A DNA stretch of 64,000 nt from Mycosarcoma maydis (Eukaryota; Basidiomycota; Ustilaginomycetes; Ustilaginales), in NCBI RefSeq assembly GCF_000328475.2, contig NC_026479.1, positions 1,240,001 to 1,304,000 on the forward strand, given 5' to 3'. The notes beneath the pieces were generated by a model that ran no database searches, was not told the origin of the DNA, and saw only the letters and a list, made by a program, of their open reading frames with translations. A program made the position numbers and the translations under genes. Below are positions 19,293-29,279 of this stretch, in pieces (position 1 is the first letter of the stretch; every line of letters starts with the position of its first letter).

Positions 19293-22200
19293 GCCTTCTC
19301 AACGTCAAGCCGACGCGCAGCAGCAGCGCAACTCCCCAAACGCCGAACCGATGCAGTCCAACGGCCCGGTCATGCACGCCAACCCCGACTTTTCCTTCCC
19401 AAGCACCGCAAGCGCTCAGCGCACCGCTCAGGCTGCCTATCAAGCTACGCAGCCCACCGCTGGCCACTACAGCCGTCCCTCGGCTCAGCTCACCGATCTC
19501 TCGGCTGACTATCTCATGGCTGGAGGCGGTCTCGTCAGCCTCAACTCGTTCAACGTGAGTAGTTCCATGAACGACCTCGCCGATGGCTTTGGTGGCGCTG
19601 GTGCGGGTGGTCCTCGCCCTGGCCATGCTCGTGGCAACAGCACGCAGTGGCGCATAAACGGTGGTGTTCAGGCGCCGCAGCTTGTCGATTTGGCCCAGGC
19701 CCAGGCCCACCTTGCTATGCTTCACCAATTCCGCGAGTCAGCTGCTGTCACCGGTCACTATCGCGCCCCCTCTCTGGGCGGTGCCTTTAATTCCATGGCA
19801 GCCGGCTTTGGTGCCAATCAATTTGGCATGGGAGCTACCAACGGCCCTGGAGCAATCCAGCGCAAAGCCCTCTTTGGCAACTATCTACCCCAGGGCACCT
19901 TGCCCACGCTGCTGGCCCACGGAAAGATTGTCGTCGGTGTGCTTCGCATTAACAAGCGCAACCGAAGCGACGCCTACGTCACTACCGAGGTGCTTGACAG
20001 CGACATCTTCATCAGCGGCTCCAAGGACCGCAATCGTGCTCTTGAAGGCGACCTTGTCGCTGTCGAGCTACTCGATCCTCTCGAGGTCTGGAACGTCAAG
20101 AAAGAGAAGGAAGACAAGAAGAAGCGCAAGGAGGAGCAAAGCGGCCAGTTCTCACGCAAGCCCGACAAGGCCAAGGACGACCTCGAAGTTGAAGGCGCTC
20201 AACTTCGTCTCATCGAAGACGAAGAGGAAAATGAGCAGAGCCCTCCTCAGCTGGCTGGTCACGTGGTGGCCATCGTTGAACGTTCTCCTGGTCAGCTATT
20301 CTCGGGTACCTTGGGTCTTCTTCGTCCTTCTTCCGCTGCAACAAAGGAGAAGCAGCAAGCCGAGAGAGTGCAGCGCGAGGGCGCAAGCGCTCTCGCTCCC
20401 GAAGTTAAGCCACGTCCAAAGATCATCTGGTTCCGTCCCACGGACAAGCGCGTTCCGTTGATTGCCATCCCTGCCGACCAGGCGCCCGAAGATTTCTGGG
20501 CCGAGGAGGGTCAGGAGAGCTTCAACAGCCGACTCTTTGTTGCCTGCATCAAGCGTTGGCCCATCACCTCTCTACACCCTTTTGGTGCTCTCGTCGAGGA
20601 GATCGGTGTGATCGGCAATGTTGAAGCCGAGACTCAGGCCCTGCTCAAGGACACGCTCAGCTCCGCCACCGAAGCCTTCACCGAGGGCGCGCTCAAGTGC
20701 CTTCCGCCTCTTCCTTGGAAGATTCCCGAAAAAGAATACAAGACGCGCAGGGACTTCCGTTCGCATCGTGTCTTCACCATCGATCCCGAGACTGCCAAAG
20801 ATCTCGACGATGCCGTCCACGTCGTGCGTCTCGATAACGGCAACTTTGAGGTGGGTGTTCATATCGCAGATGTCTCGCACTTTGTCAAGCTCGGCTCCAG
20901 CCTGGATCGCGAAGCCCGCAAGCGGGGCACTTCAGTCTACCTTGTGCAACGTGCTATCCCGATGCTCCCTCCCACTCTGAGCGAAGAGCTCTGCTCGCTC
21001 GTCCCCAACGTCGAGAGGCTCGCCTTCTCAGCCGTGTTCACCATGAACAAGGACGCTCAGGTGATTAGCAGCTGGTTTGGAAAGTCAATCATCAAGTCTT
21101 GCGCCAAGCTTGCCTACGCTGATGCCCAAAAGGTGATTGAAGGCGGCCAGCTGTCCAAGGAAAAGCTCGAGGCACACCGGCCCAAAGAGATTGGCGACGA
21201 CATTCTCATCCTGCACCAGCTGGCCCAAAAGATGCGCGCTCGCCGCTTCAAGACGGGAGCTCTGCGCATCGATAACGTCAAGCTGAGCTTCAAGCTGGAC
21301 GAAAACGGTCTGCCAACGGATGCTAGCGTCTACTGTTCGTACGACGCCCACCGACTCATTGAAGAATTCATGCTCCAAGCGAACATGGCGGTTGCGCAGC
21401 AGATCGCTGCTGGTCTGCCTGAATTGGCACTTCTTCGCCGACACGAGAAGCCACTCGACCGTCGTCTGGACGGCTTCCTGCGTCGAGCCAAGTCGATGGG
21501 TTACGACATTGACACTTCGTCTGGTGGCGCGCTGCACCGCAGTCTGGCCAAGATCAAAGATGATTCGGCTCGACAGGCGCTCCAGGCGCTGGTGACTAAA
21601 TCCATGATGCAGGCCAAGTACTTCTGCACGGGTATGGTCGACATTGCCAAGTACCATCACTATGCGCTCAACGTGCCTCTGTACACGCACTTTACCTCGC
21701 CCATCCGTCGCTACGCCGATCTGATGGTACATCGTCAACTCGAGGCAGTGCTTGTTGAACAGGACAAGTTCGGCGTGGACCGCGAAGCGATGGCCAAGAT
21801 CGCGCAGCAGTGCAACGTCAAGAAAGACGCCGCCAAGATGGCGCAAGAGCAGAGTGCGCATCTGTTCCTGTGCTTGCTGATCCACGATCTGACTATGCGA
21901 TACGGTCCTGTGGTTCGTTCGGCGACGGTGATGGGTGTGCTGGATGCTGCGTTCGACGTTATTGTTCCCGAATTTGGCATTGAGAAGCGAGTGCATGTTG
22001 ATCAGATGCCGATCGAGAATCACACGTACGACGAGCAGACCAATGCGCTATCGATTTACTGGAAGGACAACGTCGATGTCATCGCATGGCTTGCCGAGAA
22101 CTCGGACGATGTGCATGTCAAGAAGCTACAAGAGGTGGCGCAGCAGCATCAGATGATGGAGCTCACGTCGCAGTCCTCGCACGACGAAGCGGCACTGTTT

Positions 22201-22452
22201 GCTGACGACGACGACGACGAGAGTTGCACAGCGGCGATTCTGCGACAGCACAACATCGACGCGGCCAAGGATTCTCGTCAACGCGCAAAGAGCTTGCAGA
22301 AGGTGGCGTTGCAGTTCGATGGTGTTGAGCACCACACGAGAGTGCAGAAGATCAACGAGTTGATGAAGGTGCCCGTGATCGTGACGAGCGATATGTCCAA
22401 GAGCCCGCCGGTGTTGAAGGTGTTTTCGGTGAATCCGTTTGCTAGTGGCTAA
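18181..22452 (+). CDS. SSD1: SSD1/Dis3L2-family RNA-binding protein (RNase II fold)
   Basis: This RNA-binding regulator acts on mRNAs for cell wall, septation and polarised growth. The frame is 1423 residues from the ATG at 18181; a second ATG at 18238 (MDRADNNRD) is just as likely, since 18181 may lie in a leader intron. The N-terminal 540 residues are Gln/Ser/Gly-rich and prion-like, with 27 consecutive glutamines at 345-371. A cold-shock domain starts near 560 (RKALFGNYLPQGTL, with a VGVLRINKRNRSDAYV segment), interrupted by a charged Lys/Glu insertion. The RNB domain runs from about 850 to 1230, with IDPETAKDLDDAVH at 867-880 and HFTSPIRRYADLMVHRQ further on. All four aspartates of the RNase II active site are present (868, 874, 876, 877), whereas ascomycete Ssd1 proteins have lost nuclease activity. 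No start-to-stop interruption. Confidence 0.93.
19213..19293 (+). repeat. CAG/CAA repeat coding 27 glutamines
   Basis: The repeat is mostly alternating CAG and CAA codons within SSD1, coding for a pure glutamine run in the disordered N-terminus. Length polymorphism between strains is likely. Confidence 0.9.
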
Positions 22453-23059
22453 GTGAGCAGCTCGCGAAAGCTGGCGCGTAGAGGCCATGTGATTTTCGTG
22501 TTGGGATTCAGCGGTAGCTGTGATCGCCCCGAGTCACATTCACGATTGCTCCTGCTTTCGCAAGGCAGCGTGTGCTAAACCTCGGTTGGGAAAGCTGCCA
22601 ACTCTGCCTCCTACAAGTGTTTTCAGCGTTCGCTTCCGCACGTCTGCCAACCAAAACTGCCGTCTATCTAGCATATGCACATTTCGCAATCCGATCATGT
22701 TTCCACGTTACTTCACTCACATCACACGTCTGTCGCACTGTCCATTCTTTGTCTTCATTCACCAATGTCTCCATTATCCCCATCCCCATGCCCGTGCGTA
22801 TTCAGTGTGTACGTCAACGTGTCGCGTCTCGATCAGCCCTGCGAAGCGCGAGGTTGGCCAGCCACGCGCAGCCCAGAAATACGCGACTCACAGCCCTCCA
22901 TGGTCGACAGAGACAAAAGCAAGAGTAGAAAGTATGAGGGAAAAGAGACTACATTCGAGATGTGGACAAAAGACAAACAGAACGACGAGTCGCAGCACGA
23001 AGCACGATCGCCGCCGAGCCGACCAAATGCGCGCGTGTCACAACAAGTGGTGGCCGAGC
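22453..23059. other. Convergent spacer between SSD1 and α-tubulin
   Basis: This holds the 3' ends of both genes. I see no independent gene. A long plus-strand frame that starts here continues across the tubulin gene, but it begins at a non-ATG codon and has no recognisable similarity. Confidence 0.5.
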
Positions 23060-24406
23060 TTAGTACTCGAGGTCCTCCTCACCAACATCGACCGAGTCAA
23101 GACCAACCTCTTCGTAGTCCTTCTCAAGAGCAGCCAGGTCCTCACGCGCCTCGGAGAACTCACCCTCCTCCATACCCTCGCCCACATACCAGTGGACGAA
23201 AGCACGCTTCGAGTAAAGCAAGTCGAACTTGTTGTCCAGTCGACCCCAAGCCCCAGCGATCGCAGTGGTGTTGGCAAGCATGCAGAGCGAGCGCGACACC
23301 TTGGCAAGGTCACCACCGGGAACTGTCGTGGGCGGCTCATTGCAGATTCCAATCTTGAAACCGGTAGGGCACCAGTCGACGAACTGGATCGTGCGCTTGG
23401 TCTTGATCGTAGCGACCGCCGAGTTGACGTCTTTCGGCACAACATCACCACGGTACAGCAGACAGCACGCCATAAACTTGCCGTCACGAGGGTCGGCCTT
23501 GACCATCTGGTTGCCCTTCTCAAACGACGAGAAGGTCATCTCGGCGACCGAGTTCTGCTCGTGACCAGCCTTGGCAGCCGAAAGGATGGGTGCATAGGTG
23601 GCCAGAGGGAAGTGGATACGCGGGAACGGTACCAGGTTCACCTGGAACTCGTTCAGGTCGACGTTGAGCGAACCGTCAAATCGGAGCGAGGCAGTGATCG
23701 ACGAGACCACCTGCGCGATGAGCCTGTTCAGGTTGGTGAACCCAGGCGAGGCAATGCCGAGCTTGGTGCGGCAAATGTCGTAGATCGCCTCGTTGTCGAC
23801 CATGAACGAGCAGTCCGAGTTCTCGAGCGTGGTGTGCGTGGTGAGCACCGAGTTGTAAGGCTCAACCACCGACGAGCTCATCTTGGGCGAAGGGTACACC
23901 GAGAACTCAAGCTTGGCTTTCTTACCAAAGTCCTGAGCAAGACGCTCGAGTAGGAGCGAACCGAAACCGGAACCGGTACCACCGCCGAACGAGTGGAAGA
24001 CGAAGAAGCCCTGAAGACCCGAGCAGGCATCGGCGAGCTTGCGCACGCGATCGAGTGTCTGGTCGATGAGCTCCTTGCCGACCGTGTAGTGACCACGCGC
24101 GTAGTTGTTGGCGGCATCCTCCTTACCGGTGACAAGCGTCTCGGGGTGGAAGAGCGAGCGGAAGGTACCGGTGCGCACCTCGTCGACAACGTTGGGCTCC
24201 AAGTCGACGTAGATAGAGCGGGGCACGTACTTGCCGCTGCCAGTCTCGCTGAAGAAGGTGGAGAAACCGTCATCGTTCTCAGACGGGCTGCCCTCGAGGA
24301 TGCGACCATCGGGGCTGAGGCCGTGCTCGGCAAGGTAGAGCTCCCAACAGGCGTTACCGATCTGGATACCGGCCTGACCGACGTGGAGGGAAAGAACTTC
24401 ACGCAT
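23060..24406 (-). CDS. TUB1: α-tubulin
   Basis: This is a complete, intron-free coding region of 448 residues, the normal α-tubulin length. It begins [24 protein letters not shown], contains the GTP-binding [10 protein letters not shown] loop, and has the α-specific DLNEFQ segment with the catalytic glutamate that stimulates GTP hydrolysis on β-tubulin. The acidic C-terminal tail ends in tyrosine (EEDLEY), the substrate for detyrosination in species that do it. The lysine acetylated at position 40 in animals is absent: the loop is short and reads [12 protein letters not shown]. The product pairs with β-tubulin to build microtubules. It is convergent with SSD1 and divergent from the mitochondrial carrier. 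A candidate intron lies in the 5' leader. Confidence 0.98.
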   Translation of the reverse strand: MREVLSLHVGQAGIQIGNACWELYLAEHGLSPDGRILEGSPSENDDGFSTFFSETGSGKYVPRSIYVDLEPNVVDEVRTGTFRSLFHPETLVTGKEDAANNYARGHYTVGKELIDQTLDRVRKLADACSGLQGFFVFHSFGGGTGSGFGSLLLERLAQDFGKKAKLEFSVYPSPKMSSSVVEPYNSVLTTHTTLENSDCSFMVDNEAIYDICRTKLGIASPGFTNLNRLIAQVVSSITASLRFDGSLNVDLNEFQVNLVPFPRIHFPLATYAPILSAAKAGHEQNSVAEMTFSSFEKGNQMVKADPRDGKFMACCLLYRGDVVPKDVNSAVATIKTKRTIQFVDWCPTGFKIGICNEPPTTVPGGDLAKVSRSLCMLANTTAIAGAWGRLDNKFDLLYSKRAFVHWYVGEGMEEGEFSEAREDLAALEKDYEEVGLDSVDVGEEDLEY

Positions 24407-24430
24407 GTTGTCGGTGTTGGTAAGATGGAT

Positions 24431-24619
24431 CTATCGATGATGAGACGCGAAAAGAGGTTGGTCACATTCAAGATAAGGTTAGTTCGAAGTTCGAAGCTCT
24501 GATGCTGGCGCAAGTCGACCATCAGGAGGCTAGCCAGAGCTAGCCTGCGCGAAAGAAACACGAAGACACAGCGGCACTGGGTGAGCGCGCGCGCCAATGC
24601 TGCATGGTAAAATACTCAC
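24431..24619 (-). other. Candidate intron in the 5' leader of α-tubulin
   Basis: Read on the minus strand, GTGAGTATTTT starts at 24619 and CATCGATAG ends at 24431, with CTAAC (branch-like) in between. The intron would be 189 bases and end 24 bases before the ATG. This is splice-site pattern only; cDNA would settle it. Confidence 0.35.
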
Positions 24620-25320
24620 GAGTGGGTGAAAGAGGATGAGAGATGAGGATGGAAGTTGCGCTCAGAAGTAACGTAGAGCGAAGGAGGGTCTTGATGGTGG
24701 CGAGATGGGTAGGATGGGCGCGACGACCTTGTTTCAAGGCAGCGCAGACGGTGTCGGATTGTGTTGCGATTGCCTGTCGAGCGCCTTTCCAGCGTGTGCT
24801 TTTGTGTGTATGTGTGCGTGCAAGCAAGATTCCTATCGCTCTCGGTGCTGGGTGAGGGGCTCGAGACTGAGCGAATGCCTGCGTGTGTTTTCGGACCAAC
24901 ACCATTTCAAAATCGACCTAATTCAGTTGTATTCGCATTATCCCGATTGAATTCAACATTAAGGGGATTCCGAGAAAGGGAGCTTTTTGTGATTTTGCAG
25001 AGTGAGAAGCAGGCGTGTTGGTCGATCAAGCTTCCTCAAGCGCGCCTGGTTCTCGTTTTGTGATTTTAGAGAGGGTTTGCGAGCGCGACCTACGCGACCG
25101 TCTCACGCATGGCGCCGTACGTAAATACTTCATTTGTTAGACCTTCACGCGATGATCACGTGCTCGCCTCCTTTGTGAATCCTTCTGACCTTGCAATGGC
25201 TCGGAGACTACCAACGTGCCATCAACAGGCTTATAAGACGCACTGACAGCTCCTTGATTGTACGCACGTGAGCGAGATTGCCGTGTCCACGAAGGAAATG
25301 ACAATGTGCCGATTGAGCGG

Positions 25321-25333
25321 AGAGAGAGGAGAA

Positions 25334-25370
<37 letters not shown>

Positions 25371-25371
25371 T
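25321..25371 (+). repeat. GA dinucleotide microsatellite
   Basis: About 50 bases of almost pure GA with a few AA interruptions, in the tubulin/carrier promoter region. Confidence 0.85.
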
Positions 25372-26228
25372 AGAGGTGACTTGGAAATGCGCACCGTTTG
25401 GTTGGCGGGTGTCGGAGGAATTTGCGGCAAGAAGCCGAGCCGCTAGCGAACAGATCAAGTGGCCGGTGAGCACGGCTCAACGCACATAATCTAAACCTCT
25501 CCTATACCTTCCTGTAAACTCACGACTGTCAGAGCTGGTCCAAATATGTTCACGACAGAACAGCACACTTATGCTCGAGTTGTAGCTATTGATTCGGACA
25601 TTGCCTCGCACCTTGTCCGAGTCGTGAGTGTTCGTGATTCAAATCAGCGACCGAGACAGTGAAATGACGAAAGAGACAGGACGTGTTGCTCTATGCCAAC
25701 TCGACTGATGCCAATTCGACTGACGGACGACCAAACACAAAACAACTTGTCTCAACTAGAACCGAAATCCTTGTGGATAAAAATTGAAAGGCTGAAAATT
25801 CGTGATTCTCGTGCTGTGGATTTCCAAGCAGAGGACACACCCTCACCTGGCAGCCGTCGTCTGGCAGTCACAGAGTGGAGAGATCCGTCCTTTAACTAGG
25901 CAAAACTCATCCAGTTAACTCGTGACTGTGATTGCTGTGTGCGAGTCAAAGTCGCAATTTAGTCAGTGCTGTACTTGGCTCACTCGTGACTTTGCGTGTC
26001 GCACTGCCCAGCAGTTGCAATTTTTTGTGTCATATCATAGCTTCGTCTTCAAGCCTTTGCCATTTCCTTCCATTCATCAATCGTCAACAAGCACCGCATA
26101 ACTCGATTTGACGCATCTCCGGGGGCTGTACTTCCGTAGGAGACCGTAGCTGCGACCATCGCTGACCGGATCAGGCAGCAGGCCTAACCTTGCCTGCGAA
26201 ACGCGTTTTCTTTGCGGGCAACCCAATC

Positions 26229-29132
26229 ATGAGCTCAGCCGCTGCTTCTTCCATGCACACGTCGGATCGCACCGGCCCTTCGAGCTCCACCATCACATCG
26301 TCTGGCAAGGCAGAGCCGCCAGAATCGTCCTCTTCAGCCGCCTCTACAGGCTCAGCAGCACTGTCATCAACATCATCAACAACCTCTTCCACAACCTCAA
26401 CCGGTCCACCTCCATCTACGGTCTCACCATCTCAACTTGGCCATAACTTCTGGTCTTCATGGATATCGCCTTCCTCGTCTTCGGCTGTAGCTGCATCCTC
26501 CGCCATGGAAAAACGATCTAAGCCACGTCGGCCTTCCTTTGAAGAGTTTCGAGCCGAAGAGCCTCCTCAGGCTCGCCTCATCCGTTTACGTGGCCTCTTC
26601 GATACTCTCTTGGACGAAGACGATGAGCAGGCTTTGGCTGGTGGTAGAGCCAGGGAAGAGTGGATCAAGTCGGCTCGTCGTGCTCGCTACGGAGTCGGCG
26701 GCAGTCTGGCTCGTGGCAGCTTAGCTCCCTCGGACATCCGCAACTCGACTGTCGGCTTCGAGGCGTGTACCATGTCGAATTGGTCTTCGTCTTCCAACAA
26801 TTCTCCTTCTACTTCATCATCGCCCTCAACATCACCATCTGCATCAACGTCATCTCCGGGAACGACTTCGTCCTCTTCGTCGTCGTCCCCCTCATCGACA
26901 GAGTCACAGCTCCCCACACCTCCACCGCCTCCACGTCAATCCTACGCCAAAGAACTCTTGAATCAGTGTCGCAAATGCCGCGAGGAAATCGAGGAGCAAC
27001 GCCAACGCCTCGCTGAAGAAGAGGCGAAGCGCTCTGCTAGTCCTGGCTGGTCCTCTTCCTTGAGCCTGCCCACCTGGCTTGGCGGCGAAAAGGCATCCGA
27101 CTCGGAACAGAATTCTGCGGATGCTCCGAAAGGCACCCTCGCAACGGTCACTGAAAAGATATTGCCAAAGGCTCTGTCCGGCCCAGCATCGCAGCAAGGT
27201 ACAGAGAGCTCCGCATCTTCATCTTCGTATCTTGGCTCGATCGGTTCGTTCTTCGGATACGGCACCAATGCACCGGTATCAGACGCGCAAGCGCTCGGGT
27301 ACGGCCACAATCCACCAGACATGGAGCATGAAGCAGGATGGACAGGAAGTGGTGTGTGGGGTCTTTCTGCCGTTGGCCACAAGAAGCGCGCTGCTGATCG
27401 TGATCGCGACGAGAAGGTGCGCCGAGGCGACAAGGTCGACGATGATGGCGGCGCGCGCCAACGCCAGATTGAATGGGAGGGATTTCTTGCCTACGCCGAA
27501 AACAAGGAACGCGAGCTATACAAGATTTTTGTTGAGATGGATAGGAACGCCGACATGCTGCTTGACGTCCAGGAGATCCGCGCAGCGCTTGACCGTGCTG
27601 GCATTGATGTGCCCCAAATCTCGCTCGACGACTTTATCGCCAGTCTCACCAGCACTCGTGCCTCGGCCCACGCCAGCGGTGAAAGGACCTATGTGACCTT
27701 CCCGGAATTCCGCGACTACCTTTTGCTGCTGCCTCGTAAGCCGTCGGTGCCGGAGATCTTCCGCTTCTACCAGGTACGAAAGGCGTTCGGTCTGTTCGGC
27801 ATGGGCGGTATATTTGCTGAGCTCGCCGTCGGCTGGGGCAAGACGGAGCGCGGTGCGGCCGCAGTCAACTTTGACGGTGATGTTAGCCTGGCTGGAGAAG
27901 AAAAGAAGCGAGAGTCGCCTGCGGCCAAGGAGGCTAAACGTGCAGAAAAGCTTGGAAAGCGCCAAGAAGCTGCCGCTGCGGCGGCTGCCAAGTCTGTCGA
28001 CGAGATGGTGGAATCTGCCGATGCTTCCCCCTCGATGAGCCCCAGCAAAGTGGACGAGACGAAGCAAAAGGCAGCACAGGATGCGTCGTCGGCGGCGAAA
28101 ACTGCGCACGATCAGAGCATCGATGAGGAAGAAGAGGAGGAGGACAACGACATGATTCACGGAGCTGTCGCGCTCAAGTTTTTGGTTGCTGGTGGTATCG
28201 CAGGTGCTGTTTCGCGTACTGCTACTGCGCCGTTTGACCGTCTGAAGATCTACCTGATTACAACGGCTCGCTCACCCGAGGTGGCCGAAACTGCTCATGC
28301 GGCGGTCTCGGGACAAGCAGGCGTCAACCAAGCTGCTGCGGCGAAAGCGGCGGGTCAAGGGCTGGGCATGTTGCGCGAAGCACTCTGGAATCTCTACCGA
28401 GACGGTGGCGGATTGCGCGCGTTTTGGGTGGGCAACGGTCTGAACTGTCTCAAGATCTTCCCGGAGAGCGCCATCAAGTTCCTATCGTATGAGACGGCCA
28501 AGCGCGCGTTTGCCAAGTACGTGGATAACGTTTCGGATTCGCGGGACATTTCTGGGTCGAGCCGGTTCATGTCCGGTGGGTTCGGTGGTATCACGTCGCA
28601 GCTGGCGATTTACCCGGTGGAGACACTCAAGACGAGACTCATGTCGTCGCAGAACGCCAAGACGTCGTTGCAGGGCAACGCATTGCTGGCCAAGACGGCG
28701 AAGGATATGTGGGCGGCTGGCGGGTTGAGGACGTACTATCGCGGCTTGACCGCGGGGCTGGTGGGCGTGTTTCCCTACTCGGCCATCGACATGTCAACGT
28801 TCGAGGGTATTAAGCTCTTCTACATCAAGTATACAGGCAAGGAGGAGCCGGGCGTGCTCGCCTTGCTTTCGTTCGGTTCCGTCTCGGGCTCCGTTGGCGC
28901 GACCACCGTGTATCCGCTGAACCTCATCCGAACGCGCTTGCAAGCTGCAGGCACGCCAGCACATCCGGCCACTTACGACGGCTTCTGGGACGCCGCTAGA
29001 AAGACCTACGTCAGAGAAGGCTTCGTCGGCTTCTACAGAGGCCTGGTCCCCACTCTCGCCAAGGTGGTCCCCGCGGTCAGCATCAGTTACGTCGTTTACG
29101 AGCAGTCCAAGAAGCGCCTCGGTGTGCAATAG
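26229..29132 (+). CDS. SAL1: Calcium-regulated mitochondrial carrier, SAL1/SCaMC (ATP-Mg/Pi) type
   Basis: The protein is 967 residues from the ATG at 26229; the frame upstream lacks an ATG. The C-terminal 320 residues are a standard mitochondrial carrier with three repeats, each marked by a signature: PFDRLKI, PVETLKT and PLNLIRT. Before it sits an EF-hand-like loop, DRNADMLLDVQEI (about 437-449), and a linker, the arrangement of SCaMC/Sal1 carriers, which exchange ATP-Mg for phosphate (or ADP) across the inner membrane in response to cytosolic calcium. The third signature has Asn where most carriers have Asp or Glu, as tolerated in this subfamily. The first 400 residues are a long Ser/Thr-rich extension not found in yeast Sal1 (about 500 to 550 residues), and a Lys/Glu/Ala-rich insert lies between the EF-hand part and the carrier. 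Substrate specificity is inferred from family resemblance. Confidence 0.85.
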   Translation: MSSAAASSMHTSDRTGPSSSTITSSGKAEPPESSSSAASTGSAALSSTSSTTSSTTSTGPPPSTVSPSQLGHNFWSSWISPSSSSAVAASSAMEKRSKPRRPSFEEFRAEEPPQARLIRLRGLFDTLLDEDDEQALAGGRAREEWIKSARRARYGVGGSLARGSLAPSDIRNSTVGFEACTMSNWSSSSNNSPSTSSSPSTSPSASTSSPGTTSSSSSSSPSSTESQLPTPPPPPRQSYAKELLNQCRKCREEIEEQRQRLAEEEAKRSASPGWSSSLSLPTWLGGEKASDSEQNSADAPKGTLATVTEKILPKALSGPASQQGTESSASSSSYLGSIGSFFGYGTNAPVSDAQALGYGHNPPDMEHEAGWTGSGVWGLSAVGHKKRAADRDRDEKVRRGDKVDDDGGARQRQIEWEGFLAYAENKERELYKIFVEMDRNADMLLDVQEIRAALDRAGIDVPQISLDDFIASLTSTRASAHASGERTYVTFPEFRDYLLLLPRKPSVPEIFRFYQVRKAFGLFGMGGIFAELAVGWGKTERGAAAVNFDGDVSLAGEEKKRESPAAKEAKRAEKLGKRQEAAAAAAAKSVDEMVESADASPSMSPSKVDETKQKAAQDASSAAKTAHDQSIDEEEEEEDNDMIHGAVALKFLVAGGIAGAVSRTATAPFDRLKIYLITTARSPEVAETAHAAVSGQAGVNQAAAAKAAGQGLGMLREALWNLYRDGGGLRAFWVGNGLNCLKIFPESAIKFLSYETAKRAFAKYVDNVSDSRDISGSSRFMSGGFGGITSQLAIYPVETLKTRLMSSQNAKTSLQGNALLAKTAKDMWAAGGLRTYYRGLTAGLVGVFPYSAIDMSTFEGIKLFYIKYTGKEEPGVLALLSFGSVSGSVGATTVYPLNLIRTRLQAAGTPAHPATYDGFWDAARKTYVREGFVGFYRGLVPTLAKVVPAVSISYVVYEQSKKRLGVQ

Positions 29133-29279
29133 AGCATGGCTAACCTAGATCTTCACATTGCAAATTACTCAATTCTATCCGTTAGACATTCGTTTTCACT
29201 CGTTAGACATTCGTTTGCACTCTTTTGCGGTACGCGACTGTGATGGGCTTGTTTGGCATTGCGTAAGATGCGGAGGGCG

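Larger units (their letters stand above)
24407..26228. other. Divergent spacer, α-tubulin and carrier promoters
   Basis: This contains the tubulin leader and promoter on the left and the carrier promoter on the right. It holds a GA microsatellite (listed separately), ACTCACGACTGT at 25519 and ACTCGTGACTGTG at 25918, and TTCGTGATTC at about 25629 and 25799. No gene was recognised. Confidence 0.5.

Noticed and set aside
21085..22023. A 312-codon frame antisense to SSD1
   Set aside because: Lies entirely opposite the conserved RNB domain; a shadow frame.
22520..23953. A 477-codon plus-strand open frame overlapping α-tubulin
   Set aside because: It begins at a non-ATG codon and runs antisense to a perfectly conserved α-tubulin gene; its length is explained by the codon bias of the tubulin strand.
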